DNA from: Clostridium hydrogenum
Lineage (GTDB): Bacteria > Bacillota > Clostridia > Clostridiales > Clostridiaceae
Reading direction: 5' to 3'
Length of the DNA: 64,000 nt
Assembly (NCBI RefSeq): GCF_021432385.1
Contig: NZ_JAEACT010000004.1
Span: 186,001-250,000, forward strand
In this document: piece by piece, positions 34,143 through 43,463 of the stretch
Layout of the letters: each line of letters begins with the position of its first letter
Numbering within the stretch: position 1 is the first letter of the stretch
Made by a program: the position numbers and the translations under genes
Notes under the pieces: model-generated
The model's database searches: none
Seen by the model: the letters and a program-made list of their open reading frames with translations, nothing else
What the model was told of the DNA's origin: nothing

Positions 34143-34797
34143 ATGTTTGAAGCATCTTTTTTAAAAGCTTAATGGCTTCAATTCTATCCGAAGTACCAAG
34201 TTTACTATAAATATTGCTTATATAATTTTTAGCTGTTCCCTCTGATATAAAAAGCGAGGAAGCTATCTGTTTATTATTAAAACCCATTGTCATCATTTTT
34301 GCAATTTCTTCTTCCCTCTCTGAAAAGTCTTTAAGAACCTTCTTCTCCTTATGGGTATTAACAACTACTGTACTCTCTGAAAGCTTTTCGGCAAGCTTTT
34401 TAGCTACACTTGCTGGCATCATAAGTCTGCCCTTATAAGCATCATTTATTGCCTTAATAAGCTCGTCCCCTTCTATATCCTTTAATATATATCCAACTGC
34501 ACCATAATTTAAAGCTTCAATTATATATTCCGTATCATTAAAGGTAGTCAAAACTAAAACCTTAATTTCAGGATACAGTGTTTTTAAAATTTTAGTACAT
34601 TTTACGCCGTTCATCTTTGGCATTCTTACATCCATAAGAACTAAATCTGGTTTATTTCCCTTGCAAAATTCTAAAACTTCTTCTCCATTTTTTGCAGTAC
34701 CCATTACATTTAAATTTTCTTCAAGTTCTAGTATAGTTTTTAATCCATCACACATAAGTGTTTGGTCATCTGCTATAAGTATGTTTATTGTTTCCAT
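34141..34797 (-). CDS. NarL/LuxR-family response regulator
   Basis: A 218-residue protein with receiver residues in LIADDQ, phosphoacceptor Asp in LVLMDVRMPKMNG, Thr in VLTTF and Lys in ILKD. The C-terminal LuxR helix-turn-helix has FSEREEEIAKMMTMGFNNKQI and GTAKNYISNIYSKL blocks. ATG 34797 follows GGGGTG, whereas an ATG four codons upstream has no site. It pairs with the kinase just upstream and probably controls the FtsX-type transporter downstream. Confidence 0.91.
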   Translation of the reverse strand: METINILIADDQTLMCDGLKTILELEENLNVMGTAKNGEEVLEFCKGNKPDLVLMDVRMPKMNGVKCTKILKTLYPEIKVLVLTTFNDTEYIIEALNYGAVGYILKDIEGDELIKAINDAYKGRLMMPASVAKKLAEKLSESTVVVNTHKEKKVLKDFSEREEEIAKMMTMGFNNKQIASSLFISEGTAKNYISNIYSKLGTSDRIEAIKLLKKMLQT

Positions 34798-34811
34798 ATT
34801 ACACCCCATTT

Positions 34812-34915
34812 ACAGTTGATAGTGGACAGTTAATGATGATTTACCTTTTGCTTCGCTTAGGTAAATCTTAAAACTTAATAGTGTCAGCTACGCTGAACAC
34901 TATATTTGTAATTTC
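34812..34915. repeat. Degenerate H-family element, copy H6
   Basis: Left-arm remnants (CAGTTGATAGTGGACAGTTAA) are followed by GATGATTTACC/GGTAAATC and AGTGTCAGC/GCTGAACACT hairpins as in full copies. The right half is missing. It fills the gap between kinase stop and regulator start. Confidence 0.6.
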
Positions 34916-36105
34916 TACTTTTCAATATTAAAATTAATATAAATTCCAAACCCTTCTCCTGCTTTAGAATATATGCTAATCTTACCCTTAAGCTCCTTAA
35001 CTCTTTCCATCATAGCCCTAATTCCAAAACCAGGGACAAAAATATCTGTACCCTCACCATTATCTTCAAGCGAGAATTTTATCTGATTTCCATCTAAATA
35101 AAGCTTAAATAAAAATGCACTACTTTTTCCATGCCTTATTCCGTTGGTAAGCCCTTCTAAGAGCGCTGATAATATTACCTTTTCTTGCGCCTTGCTTAAG
35201 CTTATGCTGTCATCTATTTGAGATTTTATTATAACCTCTGAATGTTTTTCTGTTTCATTTATAATAGACTGAATATCTGAATAAAAATCCATAATATCTT
35301 CACCGTTTTCAAGTACCCTTACAGAAGCTCTTATACTGTTTAGTCCTTTTCTGACTTGCCCCTCTGCTAAATCCAGCTTTTCACTTGCAAGCTCTGGCTT
35401 TTTATCTATAAGTCTTTTGCACGCTTCCATTTCAACTAAAACTGTTGTAAGTGTATGTCCAACAGTATCGTGTATTTCTCTTGCTATTCTATTTCTTTCT
35501 TTAAGTGCAGTTATCTCTTCTACCCTGTCATATGCTGACTTAAGTTCATCATACATATTATCCTTTTCTAGCTTTTTAATGGTTATATCTTTAAGAGAAT
35601 TTTCTATAATTTTATTTTGCTTAAAAAGCCTATTTATGAGAAAAAATATTACATAGACCACTGCATAAACAGGCAAATACAAAAGCATATTAATAACAGC
35701 CTTACTACTATTATAATATAACTTACATAAAATAGAAATTGATGACACTCCATACAAAATAAATGTTGAAAAAACCCCATAAATAATGCCTTCATTTATT
35801 ACTATATCTTCTAATATAAATAAATATAGAACAACTGATATTAATGTACTATCAAATCTATTAACTAAAAATATAGTACATGTCTCAATAAAATACACGA
35901 AAATTTCAGCCAGCCCCAATTTTTTATGTCTACCTTGATCATGGTGCATAAAAAAAGTACTTATAGTATAAAATGTCATCAAAATAAAATATAGTGTTAT
36001 TATATATATCCAATTTTCATTATTCCGTATGCAGTTTATTATCATTACTAATATAAATATCGAATAATTAACTGCTACAACCATACTTTTATTTTTATCG
36101 TTCAT
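34915..36105 (-). CDS. NarL-type sensor histidine kinase
   Basis: A 396-residue kinase. Five or six hydrophobic segments fill residues 10-175, then a short coiled coil, then HisKA_3 with RNRIAREIHDTVGHTLTTV (phosphoacceptor His). The ATPase part has EGLTNGIRHGKSS (N-box), LEDNGEGTD and GFGIRAMMERV. ATG 36105 is preferred because TTTTGGAG lies nine bases before it. It pairs with the next gene, a NarL-type regulator. The stop overlaps a degenerate H element. The architecture parallels that of the kinase at 17790-18965. Confidence 0.88.
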   Translation of the reverse strand: MNDKNKSMVVAVNYSIFILVMIINCIRNNENWIYIITLYFILMTFYTISTFFMHHDQGRHKKLGLAEIFVYFIETCTIFLVNRFDSTLISVVLYLFILEDIVINEGIIYGVFSTFILYGVSSISILCKLYYNSSKAVINMLLYLPVYAVVYVIFFLINRLFKQNKIIENSLKDITIKKLEKDNMYDELKSAYDRVEEITALKERNRIAREIHDTVGHTLTTVLVEMEACKRLIDKKPELASEKLDLAEGQVRKGLNSIRASVRVLENGEDIMDFYSDIQSIINETEKHSEVIIKSQIDDSISLSKAQEKVILSALLEGLTNGIRHGKSSAFLFKLYLDGNQIKFSLEDNGEGTDIFVPGFGIRAMMERVKELKGKISIYSKAGEGFGIYINFNIEK

Positions 36106-36261
36106 CGAATTATACTCCAAAATTTAATTTAATTACTACCACTTCTATGCTCTCTAATATATTTATTAAAATTCCAATTATCTATAAACTTCAAAGTGGT
36201 TTCATATCCATTATTACACAAATACTCCATAAATTCATTAGCTTTTAGAAAATAACCAAAT

Positions 36262-36289
36262 AAAAAAGAACCACTACTCGCGGTTCTTT
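36262..36289 (-). terminator. Rho-independent terminator after the soluble chemoreceptor gene
   Basis: AAAGAACC and GGTTCTTT enclose a nine-base loop, followed by T6 on the minus strand. It begins 18 bp beyond the stop of the gene at 36307-37269. Confidence 0.82.
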
Positions 36290-36306
36290 CTTTTATATTT
36301 CTACTC

Positions 36307-37269
36307 TTACTCACTAAAGCCTGTTAATTCCTTGGCACTTTCAGCTAACTTTTTATCAACTTTGGAAGCTTCAGAAATATGGTTAACTAAAGCAGTATCA
36401 ATGGATGATAAAATTTCATTAACACTCTGTATTTTTCCTGTAATCATTCCTACTTGCTTGCTTTGTTCAGAAAGTGAACTCTTAAATTCATTTACAATAT
36501 TATCTATTTCTGATGTATTTGTCATTTCATGCTCTACAAAAGTTTTTACCTTATCAAATACTTCTACACCATTTAAAATTGCTGAATTATTATTATTTGA
36601 ATTATCTATTACTTTTTTAGTATCCTCATGTATTGACTCAATTAATTCAGTAATATCTTTTGTATTATCTGCAATCATTTCTGATAATTTTCTTACTTCA
36701 TCTGCAACAACAGCAAATCCTTTTCCTTGTTCACCTGCTCTAGCCGCTTCTATTGCTGCATTTAAAGCTAATAAATTTGTCTGACTAGCTACATTGTTTA
36801 TTAATTGAGTTATTTCACTAACTTTATTAAATTTATCCGCTAGCTCGTTTATGCTATCAAATGTCCTTTTATTTTGATCTTCTAACGTCTTAATTATAGA
36901 ATTCATATTATTAACTGCATCTTTTCCTTCTTTTGCCTTACTTGATGTCCTTGATACAACTTCGATTAATGTTTCGCTATCTTCATTTAACTTACTGTTT
37001 TCGTCACTAGACTTAGCTGTTAAATCAGTAATTTCAACCATATTACTTTTTATTTTCTTTGCGTATTCTCCAAGAACTTCATGTTGGTTATTTACAGTAT
37101 TATGTTGTTTTATAGTTTCATTTATTTTTCCAGCTACATTTTTAAGTAATTTTGTTGTGTTTTCTTCCTTTTCTTCCTTTTGTTCAATTCCCTTTGCATC
37201 AACTTTCTCAACATTTTCATTTAAAGTTATATCTTGACCATTCTTTTCTTTTTTGCTTCTAAATAACAT
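36307..37269 (-). CDS. Soluble methyl-accepting chemotaxis-type protein
   Basis: A 320-residue protein with no membrane helix. The first 45 residues are highly charged (Lys/Glu-rich) and the rest is a continuous coiled coil of the MCP signalling domain. The hairpin tip region reads [31 protein letters not shown]. It should interact with CheW/CheA-like partners in the cytoplasm. No sensor domain is recognisable, so it may respond through a partner or the short N-terminus. It is followed by a clear terminator and lies next to another cytoplasmic receptor. Confidence 0.87.
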   Translation of the reverse strand: MLFRSKKEKNGQDITLNENVEKVDAKGIEQKEEKEENTTKLLKNVAGKINETIKQHNTVNNQHEVLGEYAKKIKSNMVEITDLTAKSSDENSKLNEDSETLIEVVSRTSSKAKEGKDAVNNMNSIIKTLEDQNKRTFDSINELADKFNKVSEITQLINNVASQTNLLALNAAIEAARAGEQGKGFAVVADEVRKLSEMIADNTKDITELIESIHEDTKKVIDNSNNNNSAILNGVEVFDKVKTFVEHEMTNTSEIDNIVNEFKSSLSEQSKQVGMITGKIQSVNEILSSIDTALVNHISEASKVDKKLAESAKELTGFSE

Positions 37270-37402
37270 TGCATTTCCCCCTCGTAAATCATTCTCTAAC
37301 TACAGTACATTGAGCTATTCTTATGTGATTTTTTATTATACTAATATTATATTATATAATGAATTAGTTTTCTACATTAAACTAGTTTTAATTGTCTAAA
37401 TA

Positions 37403-38557
37403 TTAAAGCTTTTGTGCCATTTTATTTAATTCTTCTGACATAGCTGTCAACTCCTCTATGCTTGCAGTAACCTCCTCAGTTGCTGCCGCTTGCTCTTGAC
37501 TTGAAGTTAATGATGATTTACTCATTTCACTTAATTCTTCAGCTTTTTTCTTAATTTCATCTGTTAATTTTTTAATTTTAGGTACTGTTTCTTTTGATTG
37601 CTCAGATAACTTTCCGATTTGTTGAGCTACAACACCAAATCCTTTACCAGCTTCTCCCGCTCTAGCTGCTTCAATTGATGCATTCAACCCAAGCATTTTT
37701 GTTTCACCTGCTATTTTCTTTATAAAGTAAGATAATTCATCAATTTCTTCTGCTAAGCTACTTACTTCATTTATTTCACTATTAAGAGCTTGTTCATTTG
37801 CATGTATTGTTGAAGCTGATGATGCTAATTGTTCAATTGCTGCTGATATTCCAGTAAGTCCACTTTCCATACTTTCGGATATACCTCTTAAATCTCCCGC
37901 AATTTTTTTAGGGGCTATTATTCCAATACTTCCAACAATTTCGTTTTGATTTTCAACATCAAAAATAGGATAGCTTGTAACCATAACAGGCATTCCGTAT
38001 AGTTCATTATTATGTACTTCCTCTACCATAGGTTTTTTTGCTTGTAATACCTTCTTAGCTAAAGAGCCGTCTCCAAGCATTTTTCCTTCTTTTAAATAAT
38101 CAACTTTAAATTTTTTAGAGGATTGAATACGCATAATTTTTTGTAAATCAGTAACAAATATTACTGCACCTTCTGAAAACATTTCAGCCAAAATAGGGGC
38201 AAAATCATTAAAAGCTTTTACTATAGGATGTAGCAATGGGAATACAACTGAAAAAGCACCTACACAATCGCCATTTTCATTAAATATAGGTTCAGCCACT
38301 GTTCTAAGCCTCATTCCATAAAGCGAACGTGGAACATTTTGTACTATTCTTTTTTTTTCTTTAATTGCCCTTCCTGCTATGCTATTTTCATTTAACTTCT
38401 GACCAATTTGAAAAATATCTAAGTCAAATTCTTTTGATGCCTTCCTCCAAGTAAATGTATCTCCTTCAACAATTAAATAAAGAACTCCTCCTGGTATTAA
38501 ATCAGCCTGTAATTCTGACGAAGCTTTTAAACAATCCATCTCTGATATTAAAATCAT
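37403..38557 (-). CDS. Cytoplasmic chemoreceptor with tandem sensor repeats
   Basis: A 384-residue protein without membrane helices. Residues about 20-235 look like two copies of one sensory module: each has a GxxL..SIAG/SLAKK-type segment, then an AI-EKK or LQAKKPMV segment, a LYGM motif ([30 protein letters not shown]) and a closing IVG/FSV strand. A short MCP signalling domain follows with [28 protein letters not shown]. The duplication suggests a ligand-binding tandem-cache-like domain used in the cytoplasm. ATG 38557 is chosen for AAGGAG 12 bases upstream; ATG 38578 is possible. Confidence 0.82.
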   Translation of the reverse strand: MILISEMDCLKASSELQADLIPGGVLYLIVEGDTFTWRKASKEFDLDIFQIGQKLNENSIAGRAIKEKKRIVQNVPRSLYGMRLRTVAEPIFNENGDCVGAFSVVFPLLHPIVKAFNDFAPILAEMFSEGAVIFVTDLQKIMRIQSSKKFKVDYLKEGKMLGDGSLAKKVLQAKKPMVEEVHNNELYGMPVMVTSYPIFDVENQNEIVGSIGIIAPKKIAGDLRGISESMESGLTGISAAIEQLASSASTIHANEQALNSEINEVSSLAEEIDELSYFIKKIAGETKMLGLNASIEAARAGEAGKGFGVVAQQIGKLSEQSKETVPKIKKLTDEIKKKAEELSEMSKSSLTSSQEQAAATEEVTASIEELTAMSEELNKMAQKL

Positions 38558-38724
38558 AATCCCTTCAATCTCCTTCATCCTTAATCGTACTACTCATATA
38601 AACTATTAAACTTATATAAATTTTATTAATTGAATGTTTCATGAAATTATAATATCAAACTAATTCTAATCAAGTCAATCAAAATTATTAATTATACTTT
38701 TAGTGTTACATTAATAGAGATAAA

Positions 38725-38815
38725 GACATATACTTGTAAAACTTAAAATTTATTTTTACCAAATGCCATCTTATGGGCATTATGGTGCATAGTTAAAATG
38801 ATATATCTATAATAG
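38725..38815. repeat. P-family hairpin, copy 5
   Basis: GACATATAC at the left and GATATATC at the right close it. It contains AAACTTAAAATTTATTT and ATGCC/GGCAT as in copy 1. It lies upstream of the cold-shock terminator in an otherwise gene-free gap. Confidence 0.65.
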
Positions 38816-38904
38816 CAATCAATTTAGACTTAATTCCTGATGATAAAATTGTTGAAGTGATTAAACGGCTTGAAAAAGCCCTAGAAATAGAACTCGATAA
38901 ATAG
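38812..38904 (+). pseudogene. Possible C-terminal gene remnant
   Basis: A short open stretch ending in TAG reads like the end of a soluble helical protein: LIPDDKIVEVIKRLEKAL and a charged tail. It has no start codon or binding site, and its left part runs into P copy 5. It may be the remains of a gene displaced by the repeat, or chance. The rest of 38558-39040 shows only the P hairpin and the cold-shock terminator. Confidence 0.3.
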
Positions 38905-38981
38905 ACTTGTGATTTAGATTTTATAAATATCTTAATTGCTAAAATTCTAGCAATTAATTTAATAATAATTATTATTATAAC

Positions 38982-39019
38982 AAAAACGGTGAAGAGAATG
39001 AATTCTCTTCACCGTTTTT
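38982..39019 (-). terminator. Terminator of the cold-shock gene
   Basis: AAAAACGGTGAAGAGAAT and ATTCTCTTCACCGTTTTT pair perfectly around a two-base loop, with T5 at the end. It lies 21 bp beyond the cold-shock stop. Confidence 0.9.
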
Positions 39020-39040
39020 AATTACAGAAATCACTTAGAA

Positions 39041-39238
39041 TTAAAGAACAGTGATATTTTCTGCTTGAGGTCCTTTTTGTCCTTCAACTACATCGTAAGC
39101 AACTTTTTGACCTTCTTCAAGAGATTTAAATCCTTCTGCTTTTATTTGAGAAAAATGTGCGAAAACATCTTTTCCATCTTCTCCTGTAATAAATCCAAAT
39201 CCTTTTGTTGAGTTAAACCATTTTACTGTACCATTCAT
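39041..39238 (-). CDS. CspA-family cold-shock protein
   Basis: A 65-residue single cold-shock domain. RNP1 is KGFGFI (in [13 protein letters not shown]) and RNP2 is DVFAHF. It binds single-stranded RNA or DNA and melts RNA structure at low temperature or generally. GGAGGTACAC precedes the ATG. A probable promoter lies at 39384-39412, leaving a leader of about 140 bases, a length usual for cold-shock mRNAs. A perfect terminator follows, so it is monocistronic. Confidence 0.95.
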   Translation of the reverse strand: MNGTVKWFNSTKGFGFITGEDGKDVFAHFSQIKAEGFKSLEEGQKVAYDVVEGQKGPQAENITVL

Positions 39239-39591
39239 TTATGTGTACCTCCGAAATTTTATTTTTTCTTAAACTCCTTGTAACAATCCACCCATAAAAT
39301 TTCGATATTAATATACTATTTAAGTACTAATTTGAAATATATTTGTGTTTGCATCATTTACTTTTCATTTAAGATACTTATTAAGTGTATCACACTTTTA
39401 TATATGAGTCAATTGTTGGAGCCATTTTTATAAATAATGCAGGTTTTTCTGCTTATTTCATTATTATTCTTCTCAATTTTTCAAGTTTTATAACATAAAT
39501 AATAATATTTCGTATATTATTATAAAAATAATTCACTTTGAATTGTAAAAGTTAGTTTGCAATATAGACTTATAGCTCTCTTTTAGATTCC
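39239..39591. other. Leader and promoter region of the cold-shock gene
   Basis: The left part is the probable untranslated leader, followed by the promoter. Beyond 39412 it is AT-rich spacer up to the stop of the YyaL-like gene. No clear terminator for that gene and no small gene is visible. Confidence 0.5.
39384..39412 (-). promoter_or_regulatory. Probable sigma-A promoter of the cold-shock gene
   Basis: TTGACT (39407-39412) and TACACT (39384-39389) are 17 bp apart on the minus strand. The -35 is near consensus, the -10 has two mismatches. Confidence 0.5.
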
Positions 39592-41625
39592 TTAAAACAT
39601 TTTTCTAAAAGCCTTAACATCTGTAACAGGCTCGCTGCAAGAAAAATTTTCACATACATAGGCAGTTGGTTTACCATTGACAGTGTTATACTCACTTAGA
39701 AAATTTGAAACACTTTCTAAAGTTTTATCTCCTTTTATGTAATAAATGACCATTGAAAAAGGATCATATTTTTCGTTAATTGCATCAAGCATTTCCTTTG
39801 AAGCACTATCATCTCTTTCTGAAACAATTGTAATTTCCCTAGCTTTAGTTTGTGAAAATAGCACCGCCAAGAGCGAAAAAGAATATGCCATAGGAAAACT
39901 TTCAATTTCACCGCCAAAGGCATTTAATATTTCTTGTGCCTTATTTTCAAGTTCATATTTACCTGTTAATCTTGATAATTTCATAAAATTTAATGCAGCT
40001 ACTGAATTTGCTGATGGAATTGCACCATCGTATATTTCCTTAGGTCTTGAAATAAGTTGCTCGCTATCACTTCCATAAAGAAATAATCCTCCATTTTGTT
40101 CGTCCCAAAAGTATTTTATTAAATCATCATTTAATTGAACTGCTTTCTTTAGATATTCTGCCTTGTAAGTGGACTCATAAAGTTCGATAAGACCCCAAAC
40201 CAAAAAAGCATAGTCATCAGCATAAGCTTTTATAGCCGCTTCTCCATCACGGTACCTTGAAAGAAGTCTTCCATCACTCTCAACCAAATTATTAAATATA
40301 AATTTCACTGCATTTTCAGCTGCCGAAATATATTTGCTATTTTTTAAATTTTTTCCTCCGTAAGCCATAGCTGCAATCATAAGTCCATTCCAGGAAGTAA
40401 GAATCTTATCGTCTTTATATGGATGAATTCTAATTTCTCTTTTCTTAAAGAGTTCACTTCTGCATTTGCTTAAAAATTCGATTTCGCTTTCTTCAGGGTA
40501 ATTTTTAATTAAGTTTGGTATATTTTCATTTTCAAAATTCCCCCTATCCGTTATATCGAAGTATTTACAGAACTTTTCTCCACGTTCTTTTCCCAGAGTA
40601 TTCATGACTTCAGCCTTTGACCAAACATAAAATTTGCCTTCAATTCCTTCTGAATCGGCATCTTCTGCGCAATAAAAACCACCTTCTTTAGAAGTCATAT
40701 CTCTTAAAATGTAAGTGAATATTTCCGATGCAACATCAGCATACTTTTTGACACCTGTCGCTTTAAAAGCTTCAGTATAGGTATAAGCTAAAAGTGCATT
40801 ATCATAAAGCATTTTTTCAAAATGGGGCACTAACCACTCTCTATCTGTTGAATATCTGCTGAAGCCATATCCAATATGGTCATATATTCCCCCCCTATGC
40901 ATAGAATCAAGAGTCTTAGTAATCATCTCAAGGCCGCCACCATCATTTCTCTTATACCAATATCTCATAAGAAACATTAAATTATGCGGAGTTGGAAACT
41001 TTGGTGCCTCCCCAAAACCTCCGTGAACCACATCAAAATTACTTTTAAACTGTGAAAAAGCTTCGTTAATAACTTTATTTGAAAGTTCTCTTCTCGAACT
41101 CACTCCTTGTTTGCTTATTGTATTTGCAACTTTACTACCAAATTCTAAAAGGGCTTTTCTGTTATTATACCAAGCTTTTTTAATATCATCTAAAGTACTT
41201 ATTAGACCCTTCATGCCCATTCTATCTATTTTAGGGATATATGTTGCTGCAAAAAATGGCTTTTGCTCTGGAGTCATAATAATTGTAAGTGGCCATCCTC
41301 CACTGCCATTAAGTGCCTGACAAACATTCATATAAATTTGATCTACATCTGGTCTTTCTTCCCTATCAACTTTAATAGCCACAAACCCATTATTTAATAC
41401 TTGTGCAACCTCCTCATCTTCAAAACTCTCACGCTCCATTACATGACACCAATGACAAGTGCTGTAACCTATACTTAAAAAGATTGGTTTATCCTCCAAT
41501 TTCGCCTTATTAAATGCTTCTTTTCCCCATGGATACCAATTCACAGGATTGTTAGCGTGTTGCAAGAGATAGGGACTTTTCTCATTTATCAAGCGATTAG
41601 GTACTCTATCTATTATAGTTTGCAT
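39592..41625 (-). CDS. YyaL-like thioredoxin-domain protein (DUF255)
   Basis: A 677-residue protein. Residues about 15-165 form the DUF255 thioredoxin-like domain, with [20 protein letters not shown] containing the CHWC (CxxC) site. The remainder has the (alpha/alpha)6-barrel look of cellobiose 2-epimerase-like enzymes, including [30 protein letters not shown] and [13 protein letters not shown]. The family (spermatogenesis-associated protein 20/YyaL) is widespread but its reaction is not established. ATG 41625 follows AAGGGG by nine bases; the upstream TTG and ATG overlap that site. It seems to be a single gene. Confidence 0.92.
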   Translation of the reverse strand: MQTIIDRVPNRLINEKSPYLLQHANNPVNWYPWGKEAFNKAKLEDKPIFLSIGYSTCHWCHVMERESFEDEEVAQVLNNGFVAIKVDREERPDVDQIYMNVCQALNGSGGWPLTIIMTPEQKPFFAATYIPKIDRMGMKGLISTLDDIKKAWYNNRKALLEFGSKVANTISKQGVSSRRELSNKVINEAFSQFKSNFDVVHGGFGEAPKFPTPHNLMFLMRYWYKRNDGGGLEMITKTLDSMHRGGIYDHIGYGFSRYSTDREWLVPHFEKMLYDNALLAYTYTEAFKATGVKKYADVASEIFTYILRDMTSKEGGFYCAEDADSEGIEGKFYVWSKAEVMNTLGKERGEKFCKYFDITDRGNFENENIPNLIKNYPEESEIEFLSKCRSELFKKREIRIHPYKDDKILTSWNGLMIAAMAYGGKNLKNSKYISAAENAVKFIFNNLVESDGRLLSRYRDGEAAIKAYADDYAFLVWGLIELYESTYKAEYLKKAVQLNDDLIKYFWDEQNGGLFLYGSDSEQLISRPKEIYDGAIPSANSVAALNFMKLSRLTGKYELENKAQEILNAFGGEIESFPMAYSFSLLAVLFSQTKAREITIVSERDDSASKEMLDAINEKYDPFSMVIYYIKGDKTLESVSNFLSEYNTVNGKPTAYVCENFSCSEPVTDVKAFRKMF

Positions 41626-41674
41626 GGGCATCAACCCCTTTCTATAGTTTAATATAGGATTATTATACCCAAAT

Positions 41675-41717
41675 AAAAACGAAGGATACCGTTTTCCGAG
41701 CAGTATCCTTCGTTTTT
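41675..41717 (-). terminator. Terminator of the Ntn-hydrolase gene
   Basis: AAAAACGAAGGATAC and GTATCCTTCGTTTTT pair perfectly around 13 bases; T/A runs on both sides could make it bidirectional. It starts 21 bp beyond the stop at 41738. Confidence 0.88.
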
Positions 41718-41737
41718 ACTTGAACTGTATATTCAGT

Positions 41738-42577
41738 TCACTTATACAAGCTAATAAGATCCTTCACAAATATTTTCCCATTTGTAAATTGAATTTTATT
41801 ATTGCTTAAAAATCCATCCAATGATTGGATTGTTTTTTCCATAATAGAAATTTTCCATTTTTTACTCAAATCTTTTTTAAAACTAATATAAATTTCATTT
41901 TTTAATGGTTCATATACTATTGAACACAAAGTTGGAGTCTGCGAAGTTGTATCCTGAGAAGTTCTTTTTAAAACCTCAAAAGCTTCATTTATTCCAAAGC
42001 TATGAATATTATTATGAATATATTCATGAGCACAAATATATCTATCAGCACCTATACCATATACTTTATTATAATCTGCTTCCTTAAAATCCCCATTTGG
42101 AAAATTAGTCATAATAATACAATCATTATCAATAGGGCTTACCATATTTGTATCATTTCCTTCTTCCAGAATAAATGCATCACCACTTTTATCAGCGATA
42201 ATAGTATGTAGCCCTAAATCTGGGTATAATGGATTTCTAGGATAAGAGATTACTCTTTTATTAAGAATTTCAAAAAATTCAGATGTTTTTCTTGTTTTCT
42301 TTAGCGCCTCATCAAAAATATCAAAAGCAAACCAATCATTTTCGTTACAACTTGATTTTAAACCTGGACTATATTTTACTGCTTGAGTACAGATAAAAAG
42401 GCCGTCACTATTAACACCAGCGATATCAACGTATTTATTTTCCATTAAGGCTGAAAAATTAAAAATATTTTTATCATTATAACTATTAATTTTCAGTTTT
42501 AAATCAATATCATCAGTATCGAAATTCATACCATAAATAGCTTTTTCTTGACTGTATACTGCAAAACTTGTACACAT
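41738..42577 (-). CDS. Choloylglycine/C45-type Ntn-hydrolase
   Basis: A 279-residue protein beginning MCTSFAV, which exposes Cys2 as the catalytic nucleophile after Met removal, as in linear amide C-N hydrolases. YGMNFDTDD supplies the Arg/Asp-type pocket region in modified form, and IAGVNSDGLFICTQ and MTNFPNG are family-like. Members cleave bile-salt amides, penicillin V or acyl-homoserine lactones, or transfer acyl groups; the substrate here is not predictable. AAAAGGAG lies before the ATG. No signal peptide is present, so it is cytoplasmic. It is a single gene closed by a strong terminator. Confidence 0.85.
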   Translation of the reverse strand: MCTSFAVYSQEKAIYGMNFDTDDIDLKLKINSYNDKNIFNFSALMENKYVDIAGVNSDGLFICTQAVKYSPGLKSSCNENDWFAFDIFDEALKKTRKTSEFFEILNKRVISYPRNPLYPDLGLHTIIADKSGDAFILEEGNDTNMVSPIDNDCIIMTNFPNGDFKEADYNKVYGIGADRYICAHEYIHNNIHSFGINEAFEVLKRTSQDTTSQTPTLCSIVYEPLKNEIYISFKKDLSKKWKISIMEKTIQSLDGFLSNNKIQFTNGKIFVKDLISLYK

Positions 42578-42777
42578 TTTGGAATCTCCTTTTAATATAT
42601 AATTTTATGATATAATATGCTTAGAGTATTTAGAAAATCATTTAGCTATTTTACCATTGGATTCACCACTTTCTTAAACTTCCATCAATATGATATCATC
42701 AAGCATCTCGATGGTTCAACCCACAACATTTTTCAGAATCAAAAATGCGCCACTTAAAATTATTGCGAACCCAAAAT

Positions 42778-42993
42778 CAGAGTGCAGAGTACAGATGACA
42801 GAGTACAGTTAAGGATGATTTACCTTTTCTTACGTCAGCTAAATCTTAAACTTATATGTTGTTCGGCTCCGCTGAACAACATTAATTCCACGATTGCGTA
42901 AGCAATCAAAAAACTAAGTTTTAAGATTTTCTGTAGCTTTGCTACAGAAAATCATCCTTCACTGTACTCTGTACTCTGTCAACTGTACTCTGA
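42778..42993. repeat. H-family heptamer-armed palindromic element, copy H7
   Basis: Its arms are CAGAGTA-type tandem heptamers, inverted at the two ends. The interior is close to H2 (GATTTACC, TTGTTCGGCTCCGCTGAAC region, TTGCGTAAGCAA, CTGTAGC/GCTACAG). Outer flanks ACTTAAAATTATTGCGAAC and GTTCGTAATACTTAAAATTT are those of H1 and H2, so H copies with different heptamers share flanks. Confidence 0.8.
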
Positions 42994-43126
42994 ATAATGG
43001 TTCGTAATACTTAAAATTTGTGTATAAAATACTTTATTGCGACAGCTCCCTTATGCATATTTTTTATAATATATGTTAAAAATATATCTGTTAATTATTA
43101 TAATTTTTATGAATGGAGAGAACAAA

Positions 43127-43258
43127 ATGAATAGAAATAAAAAAACTAAGAATATTAAACAAAATAAAGCTATAAATGATATCACTCAAAAAAATGCAAA
43201 TAATATGAGTAATTCAAAAATAGCTTTTAATGATAATCCTACCGACAAAAACAAGTAG
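43127..43258 (+). CDS. Small basic hypothetical protein
   Basis: A possible 43-residue protein rich in Lys and Asn, beginning MNRNKKTKNIKQNK, with no hydrophobic segment. GGAGAG lies seven bases before the ATG. I do not recognise it. Size and composition recall small spore or nucleic-acid-binding proteins, but no specific motif supports that. It lies between two H elements close to the insertion sequence, so it could be a fragment or chance frame. Confidence 0.4.
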   Translation: MNRNKKTKNIKQNKAINDITQKNANNMSNSKIAFNDNPTDKNK

Positions 43259-43311
43259 TTATTTTTAAATAATGTGGCTGTGGCGCAAATATAAACATTA
43301 CGAACCTTTTT

Positions 43312-43415
43312 CCAAAGTACAAAGTATAAAGTACAGAGTACAAAGAAGGATGATTTTATTTCGCCTTGCTACAGAAAATCTTATAACTTATTTTTTGATT
43401 GCTTACGCAATTTTA
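43312..43415. repeat. Truncated H-family element, copy H8
   Basis: The left arm has about four AAGTACA-type heptamers followed by GAAGGATGATTTTATTTCGCC and a shortened interior with ATTGCTTACGCAAT. The right arm is absent; the sequence passes into the S hairpin next to the insertion sequence. Confidence 0.7.
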
Positions 43416-43435
43416 ATATTTCTTGTTTTTATCTT

Positions 43436-43463
43436 AAAATTCCGTAGGCACGGAGGAATTTTT
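43436..43463. repeat. S-family small hairpin, copy 2 (insertion target)
   Basis: AAAATTCCGTAGGCACGGAGG followed by AATTTTT. The final eight bases GAATTTTT (43456-43463) are repeated after the insertion sequence at 45208-45215, so the element landed in the right arm of this hairpin. Confidence 0.8.

Noticed and set aside
36129-36314. Possible 61-codon gene on the minus strand after the soluble chemoreceptor
   Set aside because: It begins at a GTG without a binding site inside the preceding gene and runs through a clear rho-independent terminator (36262-36289).
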